Origin: an uncultured Gammaproteobacteria bacterium
Lineage (GTDB): Bacteria; Pseudomonadota; Gammaproteobacteria; Rariloculales; Rariloculaceae
Direction: 5' to 3'
Length of the DNA stretch: 19,098 bases
Assembly (NCBI GenBank): GCA_946887385.1
Contig: CAMPKU010000058.1
Span: forward strand, 1 to 19,098
Shown here: positions 1-7,500 of the stretch, one piece after another
Layout: each line of letters starts with the position of its first letter
Position numbering within the stretch: the stretch's first letter is position 1
The notes under the pieces: model-generated
Seen by the model: the letters and a program-made list of their open reading frames with translations, nothing else
Databases searched by the model: none
What the model was told of the DNA's origin: nothing
Translations under genes and position numbers: made by a program

Positions 1-35
1 TCGAGCGGAGCCATCGCGGCGCGCGAAACACGCAT
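1..35 (-). CDS. 5' end of an unidentified gene, cut by the window edge
   Basis: Only the first 11 codons are visible: an ATG at 35-33 followed by MRVSRAAMAPL, still open at the window edge. The start is supported by GGAGGTGAC (minus strand, positions 45-37), almost a full match to the 16S anti-Shine-Dalgarno sequence, ending one base before the ATG triplet region, so the core GGAGG sits 5-6 bases from the start. The basic and then hydrophobic beginning could be the start of a signal peptide, but too little is visible to say. It lies about 100 bp downstream of the LysR gene on the same strand, so it could be read from the same transcript or be a target of that regulator. Confidence 0.5.
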   Translation of the reverse strand, partial: MRVSRAAMAPL

Positions 36-135
36 CGTCACCTCCGAATATCGGCATGCTGCCGCCTCCGGCTAGCTCGCGCAGACGGGCATAGTCGCCG
101 CAGCACCGAATGTTTTTCGACAACGCGGCTGCCTG

Positions 136-1086
136 TCAAGACGCAGCCGCGCGTCTCAATCCACGCTGTCGTGGCCCGGGCGCTAGCCACCATGGATCGC
201 GAGATCCGTCGCCGAACGCGGACCGCAGCGCTTCGACGACCACTTTCACTTTGGGCGAAAGAAAGCGCCGATGCGGATACACGGCGAAGACGTGCAGGTT
301 GGGCAGCGTCCAATCATTGAGCACGGGCTCGATCGAGCCGGCCGCGAGATCGCCCGCGGCGACGAAGCTCGGCATCATCGCAAGCCCCACGCCGCTGCGT
401 ACGGCGATCTGGAGCGCCGCGGCGTGATTGCCGGTCAACGTCGGCCGCACCTTCACGCGAACCTCCCGGCCGTTGCGGCTGAACAAGAGCTCGTCGCGCG
501 GTTTGGGCTCGGTGAAGACGATGTTCTTGTGACGCGCAAGATCCTCCGGCCGCTCGGGCCGCCCGTGCTTCGCGAGATAGCTGGGCGCAGCGAAGATCGC
601 GAGCTGCGTGCGTGCAAGCGGCCGGGCCACGTAGTGTCCGTCGAGAGCGCCGGCCACGCGCACACCCACGTCGATGCCTTCCTCCACCATGTCGACGACG
701 CGGTTGGTGAGCTGCAGGTCCACGACGAGATTCGGGTGGAGATTCATCACGTGGGCCAGCACGGGCATCAGGTGTTCGCCGAAGTCGATCGGCGCGGTAA
801 CTCGTAATCCGCCCTTCGGGGTCTTCGTTAGATCGCTGACCGAGGCATCCGCGTCTTCGAGTGCTTGAAGGCATTCGACGCAGCGCTCGAGATAGACTCT
901 GCCCGCTTCGGTAAGACCCACGCGACGCGTGGTTCGATCGAAGAGCCGCGCGCCGATCCTCGCTTCGAGCGCCGCGACGCGTTTGCTCGCCGACGCCGTG
1001 GAGATGCGTAGCTTGCGCGCCGCAGCGGCAAAGCTCGCCTGCTGCGCAACCTGCACGAAGACCTTCATGTTCTCTTCGTGATCCAC
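136..1086 (-). CDS. LysR-family transcriptional regulator
   Basis: A 316-residue DNA-binding regulator. From the chosen start it reads VDHEENMKVFVQVAQQASFA, the usual LysR opening. A winged helix-turn-helix covers about residues 7-65, with the family signature LEARIGARLFDRTTRRVGLT. The effector-binding domain runs from about residue 90 to 293 and contains typical segments such as GLRVTAPIDFGEHL and RSGVGLAMMPSFVA. The last 20 residues form an arginine- and alanine-rich tail. A GTG start at 1086 fits the family N-terminus better than the ATG at 1161, which would add 25 unrelated residues and run through the probable operator; the ATG at 1068 is a shorter alternative. The gene is divergent from a methyltransferase gene, the classic layout for a LysR protein and its target. 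The effector cannot be inferred from the sequence. Confidence 0.93.
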   Translation of the reverse strand: MDHEENMKVFVQVAQQASFAAAARKLRISTASASKRVAALEARIGARLFDRTTRRVGLTEAGRVYLERCVECLQALEDADASVSDLTKTPKGGLRVTAPIDFGEHLMPVLAHVMNLHPNLVVDLQLTNRVVDMVEEGIDVGVRVAGALDGHYVARPLARTQLAIFAAPSYLAKHGRPERPEDLARHKNIVFTEPKPRDELLFSRNGREVRVKVRPTLTGNHAAALQIAVRSGVGLAMMPSFVAAGDLAAGSIEPVLNDWTLPNLHVFAVYPHRRFLSPKVKVVVEALRSAFGDGSRDPWWLAPGPRQRGLRRAAAS

Positions 1087-1106
1087 GGGCAGAAACCTAC
1101 CACTGC

Positions 1107-1119
1107 TTCCTTTCTGGAA
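1107..1119. promoter_or_regulatory. Candidate LysR operator (T-N11-A dyad)
   Basis: The 13-mer TTCCTTTCTGGAA is an exact inverted repeat (TTCC, five bases, GGAA) and fits the T-N11-A rule of LysR binding sites. It lies 20 bases upstream of the proposed GTG start of the LysR gene and about 90 bases upstream of the divergent methyltransferase gene, a suitable place to control both. No clear -35/-10 pair was recognised in this gap. Confidence 0.45.
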
Positions 1120-1199
1120 ACAGTCCTTTTGCCTCGCAACGGCTTCGCTTCGTACGGGCACTGCGCTAACGTTTTTCCACCCGATAGGCGGGTCCGAAT

Positions 1200-1204
1200 G
1201 GAGG
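1200..1204 (+). promoter_or_regulatory. Strong ribosome binding site of the methyltransferase gene
   Basis: GGAGG, six bases before the ATG at 1211. It fixes that start over internal ATG codons at 1244 and 1268. Confidence 0.7.
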
Positions 1205-1210
1205 TTAGCG

Positions 1211-2023
1211 ATGAGCGCCCAGCCCGTGCTTCCAGCCTACAGCATGAACCGCGCGAGCTTCCCGCGCATGTATGAACGCTCGCTCGTCGAACCGCTCTTT
1301 CGCCCATGGGCCGAGGCGTTGCTCGAACGCGCGGAGCTTGCGCAGGGGATGAGCGTGCTCGACGTCGCCTGCGGCACCGGCATCGTCGCGCGGCTCGCGC
1401 AGCGGCGAGTCCACCCCGGGGGGCGCGTCGCCGGCGTGGATGTGAGCGCGCCGATGCTTCAGGTAGCGCGAGAAATCGAGCCCCACGTCGACTGGCGGGA
1501 AGGCGACGCGGCTTCGCTTCCCGTAGGTGCCGGCGAACGATTCGAGCGGGTGCTTTGTCAACAAGGGCTGCAGTTCTTCGCCGCGCAGCAGGCTGCGGCC
1601 CGGGAGCTGCGCCGCGTGCTAGCGCCCGGTGGCGTGCTGGTCGCAAGCGTGTGGTGCTCCACCGCTACGATGCCGGTATTCGACATGCTGCAACGGGTGG
1701 CCGAGCGGCACGTTGGGGCCATCCACGACCAGCGCTATGCGTTCGGCGATGCAGGCGCTCTATCGGCACTATTGTCGGACGCGGGGTTCCGCGACGTGCA
1801 AGTCGATACGATGGCGCTCTCGTCCCGCTTCGCCGATGGCGCCGAGTTCGTTCGCATGAACGCGATGGCGCTGGTTGGAATGAGCGGCGTGCCCGCGGGC
1901 GAAGCGGAGAGCGCCGGGCTCCTCGAGACCATCACCGCGGACAGCATGCAGGCCGTGCAGCCGTTTCTCGACGGTGCCGCTCTCGTATGCGAGCTGCGCT
2001 CGAACGTGGCCGTCGCGCGCTAG
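1211..2023 (+). CDS. Class I SAM-dependent methyltransferase
   Basis: A 270-residue cytoplasmic methyltransferase of the UbiE/Methyltransf_11 type. Motif I, VLDVACGTG, is at residues 49-57 (Asp51 and the CGTG loop bind AdoMet). The acidic residue ending strand 2 is Asp77 in VAGVDVSAPML. The adenine-contacting acidic motif is REGDAASLP (Asp99). ELRRVLAPGGVLVASVW is the usual post-motif segment preceding strand 5. The C-terminal third (about residues 150-270) is variable, probably shaping the acceptor site, and gives no hint of the substrate. The start is set by a GGAGG six bases upstream. The gene is divergent from the LysR regulator, its probable controller, and convergent with the pirin gene (17-bp gap). 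A small-molecule acceptor is likely but unproven. Confidence 0.92.
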   Translation: MSAQPVLPAYSMNRASFPRMYERSLVEPLFRPWAEALLERAELAQGMSVLDVACGTGIVARLAQRRVHPGGRVAGVDVSAPMLQVAREIEPHVDWREGDAASLPVGAGERFERVLCQQGLQFFAAQQAAARELRRVLAPGGVLVASVWCSTATMPVFDMLQRVAERHVGAIHDQRYAFGDAGALSALLSDAGFRDVQVDTMALSSRFADGAEFVRMNAMALVGMSGVPAGEAESAGLLETITADSMQAVQPFLDGAALVCELRSNVAVAR

Positions 2024-2040
2024 AACCCGTTAACGGCGCG

Positions 2041-2739
2041 CTACGCCATGTCGAACAACAAGAGCTCGCTGGCGGCCGAAGCGCGAATCGCGACGTTGTC
2101 CTCATAGGCGATCGCGGCGCCATCGCCGGCCGCCAGCTCCTCGCCGTTGACTGTAACGGCGCCGCTCGCCACCTGCACCCAACCCTTGCGTGTGCGCTCG
2201 GTGGCGTGCGTCACTTCGTCGCCCGGCGCGAGCAGCGCCGCGTACAGATCGGCATCCTGGTGCACCACCACGGAGCCTTCGCGGCCGTCGCGCGACGCCA
2301 CGAGCCGCAGCCGGCCGCGTTTGACGTCGTCCTCGAAACGCTTCTCCTCGTAACCGGGCGCGAGCCCGCGGCGGTCCGGGAATAGCCAGATTTGAAAGAA
2401 GTGGACGGGCTCGCTCTGCGAGTGATTGAACTCGCTGTGCTGCACGCCGGTGCCGGCCGACATGCGCTGCACGTCGCCGCGGCGGATCACCGAGCCGTTG
2501 CCCATGCTGTCGCGGTGCGCGAGCTCGCCTTTCAGCACGTAAGAGATGATCTCCATGTCGGCGTGGCTATGCGTGCCGAAGCCCTGTGCCGGCTGCACGC
2601 GGTCTTCGTTGATCACGCGCAGCGGGCCGTAGCCCATGTAGCGCGGATCGTGGTAGTCCGCGAACGAGAAGGTGTGGCGGCTGTCGAGCCAACCCAAGTT
2701 GGCGCGGCCGCGGTCGTCGGAACGTCGAATCAGCAACAT
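2041..2739 (-). CDS. Pirin family protein, YhhW type (putative quercetin 2,3-dioxygenase)
   Basis: A 232-residue bicupin. The start at 2739 (MLLIRRSDDRG) matches the family N-terminus; an upstream in-frame ATG at 2811 would add 24 unrelated residues. HTFSFADYHDP is at 22-32, and the cupin metal ligands His57, His59, His101 and Glu103 (THSHADME; GVQHSEFN) fall at the same numbers as I recall for E. coli YhhW, a quercetin-cleaving dioxygenase in vitro. The C-terminal cupin (about 140-232) is the divergent half, as usual. There is no clear Shine-Dalgarno; a GATAAT lies only about 10 bases before the ATG on the minus strand, so a very short leader is possible. The in vivo substrate is unknown. 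It is divergent from the DOMON-like gene, with 95 bp between the two starts. Confidence 0.93.
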   Translation of the reverse strand: MLLIRRSDDRGRANLGWLDSRHTFSFADYHDPRYMGYGPLRVINEDRVQPAQGFGTHSHADMEIISYVLKGELAHRDSMGNGSVIRRGDVQRMSAGTGVQHSEFNHSQSEPVHFFQIWLFPDRRGLAPGYEEKRFEDDVKRGRLRLVASRDGREGSVVVHQDADLYAALLAPGDEVTHATERTRKGWVQVASGAVTVNGEELAAGDGAAIAYEDNVAIRASAASELLLFDMA

Positions 2740-2834
2740 GGAGCCATTATCGCGCTTGTCGTGCGTCGCGCTCCAGCCCGCGCCGGCGCCGGTGTAAGAT
2801 CGCGGGCGCACGCCGTCGAGGGAAGAGCTTCTTT

Positions 2835-3383
2835 GTGACCGGTCACGCGCTGATTCCGCATCACAGCGGCGCCGTGCCGCCGGGCCGGTGCACGCTCGTG
2901 GCGAATGTCGAGCTCGTCGGCCCGGTGTTGCGCTTCTCGTACCGGCTCAGGGGCGAGCTCGCAGCCATCGCGATTCCGCACCGCGTGCCGGCGCGCCGCG
3001 CCGAGCGGCTGTGGGAGCACACCTGCTTCGAGGCGTTCGTGGCGCCGGGCGCGGGCGAGCGCTATTTCGAGCTCAATTTCTCGCCGTCGACGGAGTGGGC
3101 CGCGTACGAGCTCGACGGCTATCGGCGGGGCCAGCATCCGCTCGCGCTCGTGCGGCCGCCCGCGATCGAAGTGGCCGCCTCGGGCAGCGATCTTCGTGTG
3201 ACGGCCGACGTAGAGTTACCCGCCGCAGCCGAGGCACGCTGGCCGTGGCGCATTGGTCTCACGGCCGTGGTCGAGGATCGGGCCGGCGGGCGCGCGTACT
3301 TCGCGCTCGAGCATCCGCGGCCAGCGCCCGACTTCCATGATGCCGCCGCGTTCGTGATTTCACTCGACGGGAGTGCGCAATGA
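2835..3383 (+). CDS. DOMON-like domain protein
   Basis: A 182-residue protein predicted to be mostly beta strand, starting with GTG behind GGAAGAG. I recognise the pattern of proteins annotated 'DOMON-like': GERYFELNFSPSTEWAAYEL (about 74-94) resembles the carbohydrate- or heme-binding beta-sandwich of DOMON/CBM9 domains, and LWEHTCFEAFVA (about 58-69) is typical. No signal peptide or membrane segment is seen, so it is probably cytoplasmic. The stop codon overlaps the start of the next gene (ATGA), so the two products are very likely translationally coupled and functionally linked. A ligand-binding role in cell-wall sugar handling would fit the neighbour, but this is inference. Confidence 0.8.
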   Translation: MTGHALIPHHSGAVPPGRCTLVANVELVGPVLRFSYRLRGELAAIAIPHRVPARRAERLWEHTCFEAFVAPGAGERYFELNFSPSTEWAAYELDGYRRGQHPLALVRPPAIEVAASGSDLRVTADVELPAAAEARWPWRIGLTAVVEDRAGGRAYFALEHPRPAPDFHDAAAFVISLDGSAQ

Positions 3384-4579
3384 GATTCGGCCTGGATCGA
3401 TTGCTGGCGTCGCGCACGCTGCGCAAGAGCCTTCGCGGCCAACGCGTGGCGCTGCTCGCGCACCCCGCGTCGGTGACGAGCGACCTCACGCACGCGCTCG
3501 ACGCGTTGGCGGCGCTGCCCGACGTCAATCTCACGGCGGCGTTCGGTCCGCAGCACGGGCTGCGCGGCGACAAGCAGGACAACATGGTGGAATCCCCGGA
3601 TTTCGCCGATGCCGAGCACGGCATTCCCGTGTTCAGTCTTTACGGCAGCGTGCGCCGGCCGACGGCTGAGATGATGAGCACGTTCGACGTGCTGCTCGTG
3701 GACCTTCAAGACGTGGGCAGCCGCATCTACACGTTCATCACCACGTTGCGCTACGTGCTCGAAGAGGCGGCGCGGCACGGCAAGTCGGTGTGGGTGCTCG
3801 ACCGGCCGAATCCCGTCGGGCGGCCGATCGAGGGTTTGACGCTGCGCGCCGGTTGGGAGAGCTTCGTCGGCGCCGGGCCGCTGCCGATGCGTCACGGCTT
3901 GACGATGGGCGAGCTCGCGCGGTGGTTCGTTGCGACGCTGGGTCTGAAGGTGGACTGCCGCATCGTCGAGATGCGCGGTTGGGAGCCGGACGCCTGGCCC
4001 GGGCATGGCTGGCCGTCCGACCGCACGTGGATCAATCCGAGCCCCAACGTGCCTAGCGTGGAGTCGGCGCGCTGCTATCCCGGCGCCGTCATGGTGGAGG
4101 GGACCACGCTCTCCGAAGGCCGCGGCACCACGCGGCCGTTCGAGCTGTTCGGCGCGCCCGACATCGACAGCCGAGCGTTGCTCGCCCGCATGCACGAGCT
4201 CGCGCCGCAGTGGTTGCGCGGCTGCCGGCTGCGCACGTGCTGGTTCGAGCCGACGTTTCACAAGCATACCGGCCGGCTCTGCGCCGGCGTGCAAATTCAT
4301 GTCGACTTGAGCTCGTACTCGCACACGGCGTTTCGGCCGTGGCGCCTGCACGCGCTCGCGTTCAAGGCGCTGCGCACGCTCGAGCCGAAGTATCCGCTGT
4401 GGCGCGACTTCGCCTACGAGTACGAGCACGGCCGGCTCGCAATCGATGTGATCAACGGCAGCGATCTGCTGCGGCGCTGGGTGGACGGCCGCCGCAGCAC
4501 GCCCGCCGAGCTCGACGCGCTCGCGCGTGCCGACGAGAAAGCGTGGCAGCGCGAGCGGCGGCCGTTTCTGCTCTACTGA
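3380..4579 (+). CDS. DUF1343 family protein, exo-beta-N-acetylmuramidase NamZ-like (GH171)
   Basis: A 399-residue protein covering the whole DUF1343 domain. Landmarks: KSLRGQRVALLAHPASVTSD (16-35), FGPQHGLRGDKQDNM (55-69), VDLQDVGSRIYTFITTLRY (about 111-129), VWVLDRPNPVGRPIEG, and the C-terminal CYPGAVMVEGTTLSEGRG and TRPFELFGAP. The family founder, B. subtilis NamZ, removes MurNAc from the ends of peptidoglycan fragments. Two departures are visible: no signal peptide, so the protein appears cytoplasmic and would act on imported muropeptides if at all; and the widespread PEHG motif reads PQHG (Gln58), so the acidic residue often proposed as catalytic is absent. PQHG followed by DKQDN may be the norm of a subfamily. 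The gene is coupled to the DOMON-like gene by a 4-bp overlap. Family assignment is firm; enzymatic activity is not. Confidence 0.88.
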   Translation: MRFGLDRLLASRTLRKSLRGQRVALLAHPASVTSDLTHALDALAALPDVNLTAAFGPQHGLRGDKQDNMVESPDFADAEHGIPVFSLYGSVRRPTAEMMSTFDVLLVDLQDVGSRIYTFITTLRYVLEEAARHGKSVWVLDRPNPVGRPIEGLTLRAGWESFVGAGPLPMRHGLTMGELARWFVATLGLKVDCRIVEMRGWEPDAWPGHGWPSDRTWINPSPNVPSVESARCYPGAVMVEGTTLSEGRGTTRPFELFGAPDIDSRALLARMHELAPQWLRGCRLRTCWFEPTFHKHTGRLCAGVQIHVDLSSYSHTAFRPWRLHALAFKALRTLEPKYPLWRDFAYEYEHGRLAIDVINGSDLLRRWVDGRRSTPAELDALARADEKAWQRERRPFLLY

Positions 4580-4583
4580 TCGA

Positions 4584-7500
4584 CTAGCGCGTGAGGTACA
4601 TACCGCCTTCGGTGCCGATGCTGAGGCGTGCCGAGCCGGGATCGACTTCAACGTAGTGAACGCTGTCGCGCGAGATTGCTCCGATCAGCGGCGGTGATGC
4701 GCTGACCACGGCGCCGTTGCGAGCGTCGATCGTCACGAGCCGACTGGCCGGCAGCGCGCCTTCCGCCCGGCCCACTAGCAGGTTCTTGCGCGCGAAGGCC
4801 GAGGGCTCGATTGCGATCGAACGCGCGCGCCAGGGCAGCACAAACGGTTCCCTCGCACGCAGCTCGGCGTCGAACGGCGCGACGAAAGACGGGCTGACGA
4901 ATCCGTGAGGGCTGTTCGGCGGGTTTGGGGAGCTCACCAGCACGAAGATCTCCCCGCGGCCATCGCCATCGGTATCGCCGGCCGTTAGGTCGACCACGTC
5001 GCCGGCCAGTGAAACCGAGGCGGCTTGTTGGAAGACATCCGGCGCTGCGGCGCGCGCGAAGACCTGCATCGATGAGGGAGTAACAGCGATGATTTCGTCC
5101 TCGCCGTTGCCGTCGAGGTCCGCGAGCTTCAAGCCGCGCGCGCCGTTCAGCATGGGGCTCTGCCAGACGAGCTGCTGCGTCTCCACGTCCAGAACCGAGA
5201 TCACGCCATTTTCGCCGAGCCAGACGAGCTCGTCGCGCGGGTCGCCGCAAACGTTGCCGCTCGCAAGCTGCACAGCCGGCTCGAATTGCGCCAGCGTCCA
5301 CTCGACGTTCTCGCCGAAGAAGTCGTAGACCGTTGGAGTTGCGTCGAATTGACCGATGCTCGCGAGCAACGCTTCGTCGGTGCCGTCCTCGTCGTAGTCG
5401 TCCACGGCGAGCATCGAGAATACGCTCGTCAACGTTGTGCCTAGCACCGGGCCGATTTCGATGTCGCCGTCCAGCGGATCGACGCGCACGAGACGCGCGC
5501 CCGAAAGGCCGCTTGCACGCGTCCGCGTCAAGAACAAAGGCGCGGGTGCGGTCGTCGGGCTTCCGGCCAATGCGCCACCGACGAACGGGCCTTCGACCTG
5601 AATCGGGTCGGCGTTCGTCCACTCGACCGCGATGTTGGGATTAAGCCCTGCCACGACGAGCAGGCCCCGGTCGCTCGACAGCCCCGTGCCCCATACGATC
5701 TCGACCTGCGAGTCGCCGTCAACGTCGCCGGTGCCGAAGGCGCTGACACCATGCTCCTGGTTGTCGATTTGAAACACGATGCTACCGGTTCCTGCGCCCG
5801 CATCGTAACGGTACGCGGTGACGTTGCCGTGTTGATTGCCTCCGGCCAAGATCTCGGCACGTGCGTCTCCATCGATGTCCGTTACGAGCACGATATCGAG
5901 CGGTTCGGACGGGACGGTGAACAGCGGCGTCGCGTCCCCGAAGCGAAACGCCGCGAGCTCTCCGAAGCTCACGACTGACACGATCTCGTCTACGCCGTCG
6001 CCGTCGATGTCGCCGGTAGCCACGCCGGGAAAACCGTCCGCACGCTGCCACTCAATAGCAGTCGTCGCGCCGTCGATGACATAGCCGCCGCTCGTCACGA
6101 TCTCGAGCGCTGCGTCGGCGTCGACGTTGGCGAGCGCCAACCTCGAGCTGCCCGGCGTCAACCTCGCGCCTACCGGCGCCGCCGCGAGGGCGGTGAGCTC
6201 GGAAAGATCGTTGGCGCGATAGACGAGGAGGCGCTCCGAACGATTGTCGAAACGTGCTGCACAGATGAGCTCGGCCGCGCCGTCGCCGTCGAGATCGCCG
6301 TACTCGAGGTCCGTGCAACTCTCATCCGGGCTTAGCGTTACGGAGGAAACTACGCGGCGTTCGACGCCGTCGAGCTTGACGAGCCGACTGTCGGTCGCCA
6401 CGAAGATCTCGTGACGGCCGTCGCCGTCGGCATCGCCCGTCGCGATCGTTCGCAGGACGCCGAAGGTCGAGAGGTCGTCATCGGGCTCGAACGCAAACGG
6501 GTACGCCCAGGACTGGCGGTAACCACCGGCGCCGTCTGCCTCGATCTCGAGCAGCCAGCGCACACCCAACAGCAGCATCTCCGTGTCGCCGTCGTCGTCG
6601 AAGTCGCCGATGCGCAACGAACCGAGCAGCGGGATCTGTATGCCGGTCGACAGGAGCGCATACGAGCGAGCCGGATCTTCGACGCGCGTGGTTCCCGTCG
6701 CGGCATGAGCGCCTGGCACGTCGACCGTAATTCCCCAGCTCACGTCGAGAATCCGATCGAACATCGGTCCTGCGGGTGTCCAGGAGACGACGCCCGTAAC
6801 AGGATCGACGGTCATGCCCGCGGGGCCATATGCGACGTCGAAGCGTAGTTGGTCGACAGAATCGCCGTCTGGATCGCTTGCGCTCGCCATGAATCCGGTA
6901 GGCATACCGTATACCGCCGACGGCGGAGGTGCAGCGACTGCGATGCGCGGCGGTGCGTCGAGAATCACGGCGACGGCCGTTCCCGACACGGAGAGCCCGT
7001 CGTCGTCGAATGTCACGTTTACCTCGATGGTGTCTCCGCGCGTCGTCTCGCTCGCAGGCAGCGTGGCCGTTGTGTGCGCGGTGAGCACGGTACCGTTGCG
7101 GGACCAAACGTAAGTCGCAAGCAGCGGATCGCCGTCTGGATCGCTGACGCTCGCCTCGGCGACGAGATCCGCCGTCGTGTCGGGCGACTGAGGCATGATC
7201 GAAAGGCTCGTGAGCACCGGCGCAATGTTGCCGATCGTCACGGAGGCCGTTCTCGTCGCCGTTGCGCCCCGATCGTCAGTGACGGTGATCGTCACCTCGA
7301 CCACGTCGTTGCGCACGGTTGGAAGCTTCAGCGTTCGCCCGCTGCTCGCGACGACGACTCCGTTGAGCCGCCACGTAATGTCGATCGTGACGCTATCGCC
7401 TTCGTTGGGATCGGACACATCGAACGCAGCAAAAAAGTCCGCTCCGGGAGCCGGATTTGCGGGGTGGAGCGTAAGGTCAGGGATGACGGGTGGATCATTG

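Noticed and set aside
124..151. Hairpin with a 9-bp stem (CGCGGCTGC and its complement) around the LysR stop codon
   Set aside because: There is no T tract after the stem on either strand and most of it is coding sequence (RRAAAS), so it is not supported as an intrinsic terminator.
2027..2036. 10-bp palindrome CCGTTAACGG between the convergent methyltransferase and pirin genes
   Set aside because: Too short for a stable terminator and without a loop or T tract; may be chance.
1306..2385. 359-residue plus-strand open frame overlapping the methyltransferase and pirin genes
   Set aside because: Arg/Ala-rich shadow translation; both overlapped genes have clear motifs in their own frames.
3119..4651. 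510-residue open frame on the minus strand opposite the DUF1343 gene
   Set aside because: It is arginine- and histidine-rich with no recognisable domain, and lies opposite a gene with clear family motifs; a typical product of high GC content.
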